Source: Cedecea colo
GTDB taxonomy: Bacteria > Pseudomonadota > Gammaproteobacteria > Enterobacterales > Enterobacteriaceae
Assembly (NCBI RefSeq): GCF_011808225.1
Contig: NZ_SOYS01000005.1
Coordinates: 202,386-266,385, forward strand
Reading direction: 5' to 3'
DNA length: 64,000 bases
Shown here: positions 17,537 through 26,551 of the stretch, piece after piece
Position numbering within the stretch: the stretch's first letter is position 1
How the letters are laid out: each line of letters starts with the position of its first letter
Notes under the pieces: model-generated
What the model was told of the DNA's origin: nothing
What the model saw: only the letters and a program-made list of their open reading frames with translations
Database searches by the model: none
Translations under genes and position numbers: made by a program

Positions 17537-17812
17537 AGTTATGACACCCTTTTTTATTTAGTCTGGAAGCCTTAACCGTAAACGAAAAATCATCATGATG
17601 ATTGGGAACGGTCCCGCTTTGTGTGTACGATCGCGTTTTAGGTTATCAGAAACAGACCGGTAAATGGGGCGCTCAGATGGCAGTCACGGAATAAACGTTG
17701 GCCATGTCGATGGCATATGAAACAGCCAGCGATGTGGGGCGTTTCGCCTGAACATGGCAATCAGAGGGATCCGGGACGGCGTATTAAAAATAAGCAATAA
17801 AGTTTTGGGTTA

Positions 17813-18031
17813 TTAACGAATAAATTTCCATACAGAGGGAGGAATCTTATCGTAAAGTTTATTCATGGTAAGCTCTGCAAGGCGGTGATCGGCTGCTGAA
17901 TAAAATACCGCCAGTTCATTGTCAGATAATTCATATTTATTTTTTTCAATTACGCGCTCTAACGTATCAATTGTTTGGCAACGTCGTAGTCGCATCAAAT
18001 AATCGGTCTTGGTTAAGGGCTTAGTTGTCAT
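17813..18031 (-). CDS. hha: Haemolysin expression modulator Hha
   Basis: 72 residues of the Hha/YmoA family ([40 protein letters not shown]). It binds H-NS and StpA and strengthens silencing of acquired genes; it is also the toxin-like partner of TomB. AAGGTG precedes the start. It lies 29 bp downstream of tomB in the same operon. Confidence 0.97.
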   Translation of the reverse strand: MTTKPLTKTDYLMRLRRCQTIDTLERVIEKNKYELSDNELAVFYSAADHRLAELTMNKLYDKIPPSVWKFIR

Positions 18032-18060
18032 AAATTCACCTTAAGTGTTTGTAATTTTTT

Positions 18061-18435
18061 TTAAAAAGAGAGACTGACCGGGTTCGCCCGGCTCTCGCTG
18101 ACAAAACACCGGAACAATCGGTTTCCCACCTTGCGCCATTTTTGCAAATCCTGCGCATTGATGCCGTAGTTGCTAAAAAGCATGAAGGTGATGTCCAGGT
18201 ATTCGTCTATTTGCTCAATCAATTTGCTTTCGTCGTCGTACTTTATCTTGTAATTAAGCGCAAAAGCAGCAATGTGCTCAATCAGATCGTTTAGCTGTAA
18301 GTTAATGGCTGACGTAGGATCGTTGACCCACCCATGGTTACTCTCTTCCAGGTTGGTCAGGCAATCATGATACAGGTTTTCGCACAAGAATTTAAGCTGC
18401 GCTATATCATGCCGTTTTGGTGAGTATTCGTCCAT
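18061..18435 (-). CDS. tomB: Hha toxicity modulator / biofilm antitoxin TomB
   Basis: 124 residues (MDEYSPKRHDIAQLKFLCEN...), the usual TomB length. It counters Hha; in E. coli oxygen-dependent oxidation of a Hha cysteine mediated by TomB is reported. The start at 18435 was chosen because GGGG precedes it and because the 39 extra codons of the longer frame (to 18552) are not TomB-like. First gene of tomB-hha. Confidence 0.96.
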   Translation of the reverse strand: MDEYSPKRHDIAQLKFLCENLYHDCLTNLEESNHGWVNDPTSAINLQLNDLIEHIAAFALNYKIKYDDESKLIEQIDEYLDITFMLFSNYGINAQDLQKWRKVGNRLFRCFVSESRANPVSLSF

Positions 18436-18552
18436 AATGCAACCCCTTTTAGCGAAGAAAATTTGATAAAACGTAATGCGCTGGGGTGGACACACCTGGA
18501 AGAGGTGGGAATCGTTACAGTGATTGCTACGTATGCTTTCACTATAAATCAA

Positions 18553-18985
18553 TCTGATTAAGATTTCCTCGCGCTATTACTAAAAATTACAATTTCGCCG
18601 TATTTTCCGGGCTTAGCCTGCGGTCTGTTAATACTTTCGTATGAAATTAGATTTCCCGGACGGGGAGAGCCTTTATCTAAGCGGCCTATAGAATTAATAG
18701 CATAAGTTTATCGCTACGTAGAGTATCACATGTTAAATCAGGAAATATCATAACTTAAGAATAGTCCTAATTAATAAGGAGGTAGGTTAATTTTATGCTG
18801 TGTAAAAGAAAATTTAAGCTCAAGCCTGCTTAATATTTTGCTGGCAGGAATAATCTATTCCAACGTTTTGAAAACGATTGTAAGAACATGCCCTGACAAT
18901 GCTTTTATATCAGCTTATGAATGCTGGGGTTATTAAGCATTAAAAAAGGCCGCTTGCGCGGCCTTTTAATAACATATTTAGCAGG
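18553..18985. other. A/T-rich intergenic region between tomB and acrB
   Basis: About 430 bases without an open frame of note. The tomB-hha promoter should lie at the left end and the acrB terminator at the right. No repeat or RNA gene was recognised. Confidence 0.5.
18944..18967 (-). terminator. acrAB terminator
   Basis: Perfect 10-bp stem AAAAGGCCGC/GCGGCCTTTT with loop TTGC, 19 bp past the acrB stop. It has A and T runs on both sides, so it can work in both directions. Confidence 0.9.
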
Positions 18986-21900
18986 TTAGTGGCGGTGCTC
19001 AACCTGGTGCTGATGTTCGATGTCCTCAGCCTTACGGCTGAAGCGGCGGCGTACCACCACAAAGAACACCGGCACAAAGAAGATAGCCAGAACGGTTGCG
19101 GTAACCATCCCGCCCATTACCCCTGTACCTACGGCGTTTTGCGCGCCGCTGCCCGCACCGGAACTGATAACCAACGGCATAACCCCAAGGATAAATGCCA
19201 GGGACGTCATCAGAATCGGACGCAGACGCATGCGTACAGCTTCAAGAGTAGCTTCAATCAGGCCTTTTCCTTCTTTCTCCATCAGATCTTTGGCGAATTC
19301 AACGATAAGTATCGCGTTCTTCGCCGACAGCCCGATGGTTGTCAGCAGGCCCACCTGGAAGTACACGTCGTTGGTCATTCCACGGAAGGTCGCAGCCAGA
19401 AGCGCACCGAACACCCCGAGTGGAACAACCAGCATGACGGAGAACGGGATCGACCAGCTCTCATACAAGGCAGCCAGACACAGGAACACCACGATTAACG
19501 AGATGGCATACAGAGCAGGAGCCTGGTTACCGGAAAGGCGTTCCTGATAGGACATACCCGTCCAGTCATAGCCGATCCCGGTAGGCAGTTTGCCAGCCAG
19601 CTCTTCCATCATGGCCATTGCTTCACCGGTACTCTTACCAGGCGCTGCCTGTCCGAGAATTTCCATCGAAGGAAGGCCGTTATAACGTTCCAGACGTGGA
19701 GAACCATATTCCCAGTGCGCGGTAGAGAAGGACGAGAACGGCACCATCTGACCACCTGAACCACGGACATACCAGCCGTTGATATCCTGAGGAAGCATAC
19801 GGAACGGCGCATCGGCCATCACGTAGACCTTTTTCACGCGTCCACGGTCGATGAAGTCGTTAACGTAGCTGCCGCCCCAGGCGGCGCCCAGCGTGGTGTT
19901 GATATCCGAGATGGATATTCCCAGCGCCTGCGCTTTTTCCTGGTCGATATCAACTTTAAACTGCGGCGTATCTTCCATGCCGTTCGGACGCACGCCAACT
20001 AAAAGGTCGGGGTGCTTCGCGATTTCACCAAATAGCTGGTTACGCGCCTGGGTCAGCTTTTCATGACCGAGGTTTGCCTGATCGATCAGCTGGAAGTCAA
20101 AGCCGGTTGCGGTACCCAGTTCAACAATCGCTGGCAGGTTAAAGGCGAACACCATCGCATCTTTAATCTGTGCGAAGTGGGCGCTCGCACGACCGGCAAT
20201 GGCAGGGACTTTATTCTCTTCCCCTGGACGATCGTCCCAGTCTTTCAGCGACACGAACGCCAGACCGGAGTTCTGTCCGCGGCCTGAGAAACCGAAGCCG
20301 TTAACGGTAAATACGGAGTTTACGTTCGCTTTTTCGTTTTCCAGGTAGTACTTGCTGACTTCATCAAGCACCTTCTGCGTACGCTCCTGCGTCGCACCCG
20401 CCGGCAGCTGCGCCATGGTCAGGAATACCCCCTGGTCTTCATCCGGCAGGAACGAACCTGGCAGACGGACGAACAGGAAGGCCATGCCGACAACAATCAG
20501 CAGATAGAGCAGCAGATAACGACCGGTGCTGCGCAGAATATTGCCTACGCTGTCGGTGTAGTGGTGCGTGCTCTTGTCGAACATGCCGTTAAACCAGCCG
20601 AAGAAGCCTTTCTTCTCGCCGTGGTCACCTTTGGCAATCGGTTTAAGCATGGTAGCGCACAGCGCTGGCGTCAGAATCATGGCGACCAGCACGGACAGCA
20701 CCATTGCCGATACGATGGTAATGGAGAACTGACGATAAATCGCACCGGTTGAGCCGCCGAAAAAGGCCATCGGGATAAATACCGCGGACAGCACCATCGC
20801 AATACCGACCAGCGCACCCTGAATCTGCCCCATCGATTTGCGCGTGGCTTCTTTTGGCGGCAACCCTTCCTCCGCCATCACGCGCTCGACGTTTTCCACC
20901 ACCACGATGGCGTCATCCACCAACAGGCCTATCGCCAGCACCATCCCGAACATCGTCAGGGTGTTTATCGAGTAGCCAAAGGCGGCAAGAATGGCGAAGG
21001 TGCCCAACAAGACCACCGGCACCGCAATCGTTGGGATTAGCGTTGCACGGAAGTTTTGCAGGAACAGGTACATAACCAGGAACACCAGCACGATTGCTTC
21101 TACAAGCGTTTTCACCACTTCGTTAATAGAAATTTTAACGAACGGCGTGGTGTCGTACGGGTAAACCGCTTTCAGCCCGGCCGGGAAGTACGGCTGGAGC
21201 TTCTCGACCGTAGCGCGAACTGCCGCAGCGGTATCGAGGGCGTTAGCGCCGGTAGCCAGCTTAATACCTAACCCAGACGCAGGCTGGCCGTTAAAGCGGG
21301 CGATGACGTCGTAGTTTTCGCCGCCCAGCTCAACTTTCGCCACGTCTTTGAGCAGAACGCGTGAGCCATCCTGATTCACCTTCAGCAGAATTTTGCTGAA
21401 CTCATCGGCGGATTTTAATCGGGTCTGCGCAATGATAGAGGCGTTAAGCTGCTGGCCTTTAACCGGCGGCGTACCGCCTAGCTGACCGGCCGCAACCTGG
21501 GCGTTCTGCGCTTTAATGGCGGCGATAACATCTACCGGCGTTAGCTGGAAGTTGTTAAGTTTGTTTGGATCCATCCAGATACGCATTGCGTACTGCGCGC
21601 CGAATAGCTGAACGTCGCCTACGCCGGTGGTACGGCTGACAGGATCTTTAATGGTTGCGCCAACGTAGTCCGCAATATCTTCCTGCGTCATGGAACCGTC
21701 GGTATTGATCATACCGAGCACCATCAGGAAGCTGCTTGAGGATTTTTCAACGCTTACGCCTTGCTGCTGTACTTCCTGCGGCAGAAGCGGCATGGCAAGC
21801 TGCAGTTTATTCTGCACCTGAACCTGCGCAATGTCCGCGTCGGTACCTGAGTCAAAGGTAATGGTTATCTGAACGGTGCCGGAGGAATCACTGGTCGAGG

Positions 21901-22135
21901 ACATATACAACAGGCCATCGATACCGTTCATGTTCTGTTCGATAACCTGTGTCACGGTATCCTGTACCGTTTTCGCATCCGCACCCGGATAGGTTGCTGA
22001 GATCGTGATTGCCGGAGGCGCAATAGTTGGATATTGCGCGATGGGCAATTTCATGATCGCAAGCCCGCCCGCCAACATAATAATGATGGCGATAACCCAG
22101 GCAAAAATCGGGCGATCGATAAAAAACTTAGCCAT
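18986..22135 (-). CDS. acrB: RND multidrug efflux transporter AcrB
   Basis: Inner-membrane proton-driven pump of the AcrAB-TolC tripartite system exporting drugs, bile salts, dyes and detergents. 1049 residues, the same length as E. coli AcrB, with the RND layout of 12 helices and two large periplasmic loops. The proton-relay aspartates are visible in [18 protein letters not shown] (E. coli Asp407/Asp408), and the Lys940 segment in [16 protein letters not shown]. The phenylalanine-rich pocket segments [20 protein letters not shown] are conserved. It lies 22 bp after acrA in one operon, ending in a strong terminator. Confidence 0.98.
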   Translation of the reverse strand: MAKFFIDRPIFAWVIAIIIMLAGGLAIMKLPIAQYPTIAPPAITISATYPGADAKTVQDTVTQVIEQNMNGIDGLLYMSSTSDSSGTVQITITFDSGTDADIAQVQVQNKLQLAMPLLPQEVQQQGVSVEKSSSSFLMVLGMINTDGSMTQEDIADYVGATIKDPVSRTTGVGDVQLFGAQYAMRIWMDPNKLNNFQLTPVDVIAAIKAQNAQVAAGQLGGTPPVKGQQLNASIIAQTRLKSADEFSKILLKVNQDGSRVLLKDVAKVELGGENYDVIARFNGQPASGLGIKLATGANALDTAAAVRATVEKLQPYFPAGLKAVYPYDTTPFVKISINEVVKTLVEAIVLVFLVMYLFLQNFRATLIPTIAVPVVLLGTFAILAAFGYSINTLTMFGMVLAIGLLVDDAIVVVENVERVMAEEGLPPKEATRKSMGQIQGALVGIAMVLSAVFIPMAFFGGSTGAIYRQFSITIVSAMVLSVLVAMILTPALCATMLKPIAKGDHGEKKGFFGWFNGMFDKSTHHYTDSVGNILRSTGRYLLLYLLIVVGMAFLFVRLPGSFLPDEDQGVFLTMAQLPAGATQERTQKVLDEVSKYYLENEKANVNSVFTVNGFGFSGRGQNSGLAFVSLKDWDDRPGEENKVPAIAGRASAHFAQIKDAMVFAFNLPAIVELGTATGFDFQLIDQANLGHEKLTQARNQLFGEIAKHPDLLVGVRPNGMEDTPQFKVDIDQEKAQALGISISDINTTLGAAWGGSYVNDFIDRGRVKKVYVMADAPFRMLPQDINGWYVRGSGGQMVPFSSFSTAHWEYGSPRLERYNGLPSMEILGQAAPGKSTGEAMAMMEELAGKLPTGIGYDWTGMSYQERLSGNQAPALYAISLIVVFLCLAALYESWSIPFSVMLVVPLGVFGALLAATFRGMTNDVYFQVGLLTTIGLSAKNAILIVEFAKDLMEKEGKGLIEATLEAVRMRLRPILMTSLAFILGVMPLVISSGAGSGAQNAVGTGVMGGMVTATVLAIFFVPVFFVVVRRRFSRKAEDIEHQHQVEHRH

Positions 22136-22157
22136 GTCTTAACGGCTCCTGTTTAAG

Positions 22158-23357
22158 TTAAGGCTTCGTTTGTTCGGACTGTGCGCCTGCGGCCTGCTGC
22201 TGTTGACCCTTGTTGTCTGCCGCAATTTCCTGCGCTTTCACCTGAACACCGGGTTTTACTTTCTGTAAACCGGTTACGATAACGCGATCGCCAGCCTGCA
22301 ACCCGTCGGTTACCAGCCATTTATCACCGATCGCCTGGGACGTTTTCAACTGACGTACTTCAACCTTGTCGTCTTTACCCACAACCATTGCAGAAGCATC
22401 GCCACGTGGCGTACGGGTAACGCCTTGCTGAGGAACCAGAAGCGCATCTGGATTCACGCCTTCTTCCAGTTTCGCCCGCACGAACATGCCAGGCAGCAGG
22501 GTTTTATCCGGGTTAGGGAAGATGGCTCGCAGGGTGATAGACCCGGTGGTCTGATCGACGGTTACATCGGAGAACTCCAGGGAACCTTCCTGTGAATAGG
22601 TGATATCGTCGTTGGTGACTAGCTGAACTTTGGCTTTACCGTCTTCCTGTTTCAGCTTGCCCTGGGCCAGTTCTTGCTTGAGGCGCAGGAAATCATTGCT
22701 GGACTGGGTGACATCAACATAGATAGGGTCAAGTTGCTGAACGGTGGACAGTGCGTTAGTTTGCCCGCTGGTAACCAGCGCCCCTTCAGTGACGGAAGAT
22801 TTGCCAATGCGTCCGCTGATAGGAGAGGTGACTTTAGTGTAGGCCAGATTAATACGAGCCGTTTCAACGGCGGCCTTCGCCGCTACAACGGCAGCATTTG
22901 CCTGCTGTGAATCGGCAAGCGCAGTATCGTAATCCTGCTGACTGATGTATTTGGTGCCCAACAGTTTCTGATAACGTTTCAGGGTAACCTGAGCGATGCT
23001 GGCGCTGGCCTGCGCTTTGGCAAGATCGCCTTTCGCGCTGTCGTAAGCTGCCTGGTAAGTTGCAGGATCGATTTGGTAAAGCGAGACACCCGCCTTGATT
23101 TCACTTCCTTCTTCAAAGTTACGCTTCAGGATAATACCGCTTACCTGCGGGCGAACTTCTGCAATACGATAAGCACTAGTACGGCCAGGAAGTTCTGTTG
23201 TGATCTGTAAAGGCGCGCTTTTCAGTGTCACCACGCCCACTTCAGGGGCTTGCGGCGCACTCTGTTGGGCCTCTTTATCGTTACATCCTGTAAGCGCTAA
23301 GCTGCCTGAAAGCATCAGAACGGCCGCCAGAGGCGTAAACCCTCTGTTTTTGTTCAT
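22158..23357 (-). CDS. acrA: Membrane fusion lipoprotein AcrA
   Basis: Periplasmic adaptor of AcrAB-TolC. 399 residues with a lipoprotein signal ending LALTGC (lipidated Cys25), a lipoyl half-motif, a long alpha-helical hairpin (QAAYDSAKGDLAKAQASASI...), beta-barrel (QEGSLEFSDVTVDQTTGSIT) and membrane-proximal domain. The start at 23357 was chosen because GAGG lies upstream and it begins a canonical signal peptide; the open frame reaches 23384. It is divergent from acrR with the AcrR operator between. Confidence 0.98.
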   Translation of the reverse strand: MNKNRGFTPLAAVLMLSGSLALTGCNDKEAQQSAPQAPEVGVVTLKSAPLQITTELPGRTSAYRIAEVRPQVSGIILKRNFEEGSEIKAGVSLYQIDPATYQAAYDSAKGDLAKAQASASIAQVTLKRYQKLLGTKYISQQDYDTALADSQQANAAVVAAKAAVETARINLAYTKVTSPISGRIGKSSVTEGALVTSGQTNALSTVQQLDPIYVDVTQSSNDFLRLKQELAQGKLKQEDGKAKVQLVTNDDITYSQEGSLEFSDVTVDQTTGSITLRAIFPNPDKTLLPGMFVRAKLEEGVNPDALLVPQQGVTRTPRGDASAMVVGKDDKVEVRQLKTSQAIGDKWLVTDGLQAGDRVIVTGLQKVKPGVQVKAQEIAADNKGQQQQAAGAQSEQTKP

Positions 23358-23448
23358 ATGTAAACCTCGAGTGTCCGATTTCAAAGTTGTTCAATGGATC
23401 AAATGTCCACAAACCCATTGCTGCGTTTATATTATCGTCGTGCTATGG

Positions 23449-23472
23449 TACATACATTCATAAATGTATGTA
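23449..23472. promoter_or_regulatory. AcrR operator in the acrA-acrR spacer
   Basis: Perfect inverted repeat with 10-bp arms TACATACATT/AATGTATGTA around the spacer CATA, 24 bp in all. It matches the known E. coli AcrR site. It overlaps the promoter region of both divergent genes, so AcrR should repress acrAB and itself. Confidence 0.93.
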
Positions 23473-23500
23473 AATCTGACTCCAGTAAATTCACCGACAT

Positions 23501-24151
23501 ATGGCACGAAAAACCAAACAACAAGCCCTCGAAACCCGGCAGCACATACTTGATGTGGCCATTCGCTTGTTTTCACAGCAGGGCGTTTCCGCAACAACTT
23601 TGGCAGATATCGCCAGAGCGGCCGGGGTCACCCGTGGTGCAATATATTGGCACTTTAAAAATAAGTCGGATTTGTTTAATGAAATCTGGGAGCTAACTGA
23701 ATCCAGTATTGGCGATTTAGAGATTGAGTATCAGGCAAAATTTCCTGACGATCCACTCTCCGTTGTCAGAGAGTTGCTTATTTACATACTGCAGGCAACC
23801 GTCACCGAAGAAAGGCGTCGATTAATGACGGAGATCATTTTTCACAAATGTGAATTTGTTGGTGAAATGGCTGTTTTACAACAGGCCAGACGCACTCTTT
23901 ATATAGAAGGCAATGAACGCATTGAACTGAGCCTCCAGCGCTGTATTGACGCCGGTTCCCTGCCCGGTAATTTACGCCTCTCCCACGCGGTTATTGCGCT
24001 ACGCAGCTACGTTACCGGCCTGATTGAAAACTGGCTCGTCGCGCCAGAGAGCTTTGATTTATACGCGCAGGCGAAAGACCATGTCGCGATATTATTAGAG
24101 ATGTTCCAGTTCTGTCCGACTCTGCGCAGCCCGGACGGCGTTTCCATATAA
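23501..24151 (+). CDS. acrR: TetR-family repressor AcrR
   Basis: 216 residues (E. coli 215). The N-terminal TetR helix-turn-helix is [20 protein letters not shown] followed by HFKNKSDLF (about 32-60). The C-terminal ligand pocket binds cationic drugs, which releases the operator. The gene is intact here, with no truncation of the kind that causes AcrAB overexpression. In E. coli mscK follows; here it is missing and rsmS follows directly in opposite orientation. Confidence 0.97.
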   Translation: MARKTKQQALETRQHILDVAIRLFSQQGVSATTLADIARAAGVTRGAIYWHFKNKSDLFNEIWELTESSIGDLEIEYQAKFPDDPLSVVRELLIYILQATVTEERRRLMTEIIFHKCEFVGEMAVLQQARRTLYIEGNERIELSLQRCIDAGSLPGNLRLSHAVIALRSYVTGLIENWLVAPESFDLYAQAKDHVAILLEMFQFCPTLRSPDGVSI

Positions 24152-24166
24152 ATAAGCCGCAATGCG

Positions 24167-24325
24167 CTAGCGGGAAGAAGGAGCTTCCTGCTGCTTACGC
24201 AGAAAATCCTGGCGGACAATTTCCAGCGCGCTTAGCACCGTTGACGGTGGGATCTCGTGCTGTTCAAGCAGCATAATTAAATCGACGGCCAGTTTGACCT
24301 CGTCCGGGGCGTTATCCAGCGACAT
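24167..24325 (-). CDS. rsmS: Small protein RsmS/PriM (YbaM)
   Basis: 52 residues read on the minus strand: [20 protein letters not shown] continuing [17 protein letters not shown] and ending APSSR. It corresponds to E. coli YbaM (53 residues), reported as a pleiotropic regulator (RsmS) and as a primosome-related protein (PriM). It begins immediately after the stop codon of the upstream GlsB-type gene (TAAATG), so it is probably translationally coupled to it. It is missed by length filters. Confidence 0.9.
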   Translation of the reverse strand: MSLDNAPDEVKLAVDLIMLLEQHEIPPSTVLSALEIVRQDFLRKQQEAPSSR

Positions 24326-24574
24326 TTAAGATATCCGTAGTTTGCAAAACACAAAAAGAAACAGCAGTGAACCGGCCAGCGCAGCTAACAAGGCTTTGGG
24401 TTCAAGCGTCGTTAACGTACCTATATTCAATACCGCACAGGCATAGCCGCCAATTAACGCGCCCGTTACGGCTAAGACCAACGCAACGGCGAAGCCCCCA
24501 CCGGCAGCAGGACGCAGAAGGTTCATCGCGATCCCTGCGAGTATGCCAATAATCACCCAGGTCAGTAACCCCAT
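24326..24574 (-). CDS. Small GlsB/YeaQ/YmgE-like membrane protein
   Basis: 82 residues, almost entirely hydrophobic, with three helices: LLTWVIIGILAGIAMNLL, FAVALVLAVTGALIGGYACA and ALLAALAGSLLFLFVFC. The glycine pattern (TWVIIGILAGIA, VTGALIGG) fits the transglycosylase-associated (GlsB/YeaQ/YmgE) family, whose role is stress-linked but unclear. The start at 24574 is preceded by GGGGAAACG. It sits between priC and rsmS, where E. coli has no such gene; all three appear to be one transcription unit. Confidence 0.72.
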   Translation of the reverse strand: MGLLTWVIIGILAGIAMNLLRPAAGGGFAVALVLAVTGALIGGYACAVLNIGTLTTLEPKALLAALAGSLLFLFVFCKLRIS

Positions 24575-24611
24575 CGTTTCCCCTGCATGGTAAGTGATAA
24601 TGTCAGTATAG

Positions 24612-25148
24612 CTAACCCAGCCCACGCTCCCTGCGTTCGATGGCTCGTTCTATGCGAGCGATAGCCTGGCGGCAGCGTTGCAGGCGGCCTTCCTGGGCGG
24701 CGATTTCTCGCTGGAGCTGCTGTTGGGCGCTCAGCGTCGTTTGGATGCCCAGCTTGCTTTCACGATCGCTTATCATCGACAGCAGACGGCGCTCGTAGCC
24801 CTGATGGGTAGAGAGTTTTTGATAAAGATTTTCCGGCGCTGGTTGTTGTGGTTCGCTGGCGCGCATTTTCCAGGTAGCCAGCTCGCGCGTGAGCGCGGCA
24901 ATTTGCGCGACTAATTTTTCGGCTACAAAGGCAACCTGCTCCGTTTTGCCGGTTTTCACGCTAAGCTCAAGCTGAGCGAGATTAGCCTGGGCCTCGGCGA
25001 GATAATCTTTTAGCTGGGTACTGTGCGTCGTAAAAAGCTTTTTATCGAAGCGAGCCTGCGACGCACGCTGTAAAGATAACGGCTCAATCGCTGCTGCCAG
25101 TTCCGCGACGCGTGCAGCAAGAGCTTGTAAGAGCGAAGCGGTTTTCAC
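24612..25148 (-). CDS. priC: Primosomal replication protein PriC
   Basis: 178 residues (E. coli 175), wholly helical, with a conserved C-terminal basic block (RLQRCRQAIARIERAIERRE). It restarts stalled forks by remodelling SSB and loading DnaB with DnaC. Divergent from ybaN with 56 bp between. Its 3' end overlaps the untranslated leader, not the coding sequence, of the downstream membrane protein gene. Confidence 0.94.
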   Translation of the reverse strand: MKTASLLQALAARVAELAAAIEPLSLQRASQARFDKKLFTTHSTQLKDYLAEAQANLAQLELSVKTGKTEQVAFVAEKLVAQIAALTRELATWKMRASEPQQPAPENLYQKLSTHQGYERRLLSMISDRESKLGIQTTLSAQQQLQREIAAQEGRLQRCRQAIARIERAIERRERGLG

Positions 25149-25204
25149 AAAATGACTCTCCAGTAGCAGCGCGGTCCTCGCGCCAGTTTATTCCGGGAAT
25201 GGGT

Positions 25205-25582
25205 ATGCAACGGACTATTTTAATCATCATCGGCTGGCTGGCGGTAGCCCTTGCGACGTTCGGCGTCGTGCTTCCGCTGCTTCCTACCACGCCGTTCCTG
25301 CTGCTCGCCGCCTGGTGTTTTGCGCGTTCCAGCCCCCGCTTCCATCACTGGCTGCTTTATCGCTCCTGGTTCGGCGGCTATTTGCGTCACTGGCAAAAGC
25401 ATCGCGCGCTGCCGCCGGGAACCAAGCCGAAGGCCTTAATTTTTATCGTGATAACTTTTGCCGTGTCGCTTTATCTGGTTAACGTTTTATGGGTGCGGCT
25501 ATTCTTGTTGGTGATGATGTGCGCATTGCTTATCTTTATGTGGCGCATGCCGGTTGTTGACGAAAAGCAACAAAAACCCTGA
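25205..25582 (+). CDS. ybaN: DUF454 membrane protein YbaN
   Basis: 125 residues, the same length as E. coli YbaN and beginning MQRTILIIIGWLAVALATFG. Four hydrophobic segments; a conserved motif LPLLPTTPFLLLAAWCFARS. The function is unknown. A second ATG two codons upstream (25199) is in frame; I keep 25205 on the family start. Confidence 0.92.
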   Translation: MQRTILIIIGWLAVALATFGVVLPLLPTTPFLLLAAWCFARSSPRFHHWLLYRSWFGGYLRHWQKHRALPPGTKPKALIFIVITFAVSLYLVNVLWVRLFLLVMMCALLIFMWRMPVVDEKQQKP

Positions 25583-25732
25583 ACGGCGCTGGTGATGGTT
25601 GCAAATGTCGGCGTCAGCCAGTAAATTCGACCGTTTTCGAGCACGGGTGCGGCTGGTTAATTGATAAACAGCGGTTCAACATGAACCTGCAACGCGCTCT
25701 GTGAGTATCATGTTTTTAGCAGGCAGAACCCC

Positions 25733-26284
25733 ATGACCGCGACTGCGCAGCAGCTTGAGTACCTGAAAAATAGCATCAAAAGCATCCCTGATTATCCAAA
25801 ACCTGGGATCCTGTTTCGTGACGTTACCAGCTTGCTGGAAGATCCGAAAGCTTATGCGACCAGCATCGAATTACTGGTAGCGCGCTTTAAAGACGCCGGC
25901 ATCACCAAAGTGGTGGGTACCGAAGCACGTGGTTTCCTGTTTGGCGCGCCTGTTGCCCTGGCGCTGGGCGTAGGCTTCGTGCCGGTTCGTAAACCGCGCA
26001 AACTGCCACGCGAAACCATCGCCGAAAGCTATGAGCTGGAATACGGCACCGATCGGCTGGAGATCCACGTTGATGCGATCCAGGCGGGTGATAAAGTGCT
26101 GGTAGTAGACGATCTGCTGGCGACTGGCGGCACCATTGAAGCCACCGTTAAGCTCATCCGCCGTCTGGGCGGGGAAGTGACCGACGCTGCATTTATCATC
26201 AACCTGTTTGATATCGGGGGCGAACAGCGCCTTGAGAAAATGGGCGTGAAAAGCTACTGCCTGGTGCCGTTCCCGGGCCACTAA
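25733..26284 (+). CDS. apt: Adenine phosphoribosyltransferase
   Basis: Purine salvage enzyme that makes AMP from adenine and PRPP. 183 residues, as in E. coli. The PRPP-binding loop is [16 protein letters not shown] and the substrate flexible region is [20 protein letters not shown]. Cytoplasmic dimer. The hairpin following it occurs twice, flanking an inserted repeat element. dnaX follows 267 bp downstream. Confidence 0.97.
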   Translation: MTATAQQLEYLKNSIKSIPDYPKPGILFRDVTSLLEDPKAYATSIELLVARFKDAGITKVVGTEARGFLFGAPVALALGVGFVPVRKPRKLPRETIAESYELEYGTDRLEIHVDAIQAGDKVLVVDDLLATGGTIEATVKLIRRLGGEVTDAAFIINLFDIGGEQRLEKMGVKSYCLVPFPGH

Positions 26285-26305
26285 GCACCAGCCGTCTTCC
26301 ATGAG

Positions 26306-26329
26306 AAGCCTCGCCCATCGGGTGAGGCT
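26306..26329 (+). terminator. apt hairpin, first copy
   Basis: AAGCCTCGCCCATCGGGTGA followed by GGCT: stem AGCCTC/GAGGCT with CC/GG in the loop. It stands 22 bp past the apt stop. An identical 24-base copy lies at 26471-26494. No strong T-tract follows this copy. Confidence 0.6.
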
Positions 26330-26330
26330 C

Positions 26331-26468
26331 CAGACTGACGACAACCCCATGGCTTGCGAAGCCCTGAAATAGGCCGCCTAAAAATTAACAGGTAAATCAA
26401 CTCGTTGATTTTCGGCTGATTACCACAAGAAAGAAAAAACCACGCTTTTTCCTTTCTTGTCAGCAATC
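26331..26468 (+). repeat. Unrecognised interspersed element of about 138 bp, copy 1
   Basis: Begins CAGACTGACGACAA and ends TTGTCAGCAATC, giving imperfect terminal inverted repeats (9 of 12 match between GACTGACGACAA and the reverse of the right end). Inside are a hairpin AAATCAACTCGTTGATTT and a second, larger hairpin CCACAAGAAAG.../...CTTTCTTGT. The same structure occurs at 28495-28631 and, reversed, at 33206-33344. It is bracketed by two identical copies of the apt hairpin. Confidence 0.75.
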
Positions 26469-26470
26469 GC

Positions 26471-26494
26471 AAGCCTCGCCCATCGGGTGAGGCT
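26471..26494 (+). terminator. apt hairpin, second copy
   Basis: Identical 24 bases to 26306-26329, two bases after the end of the interspersed element, followed by TATGTTAG. It lies 57 bp before dnaX, so it may attenuate readthrough from apt into dnaX. Confidence 0.55.
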
Positions 26495-26551
26495 TATGTT
26501 AGCATTACCCTTCAAATTCACCTTTCCCGCGATCAAGAAGCCAATCTGAGA

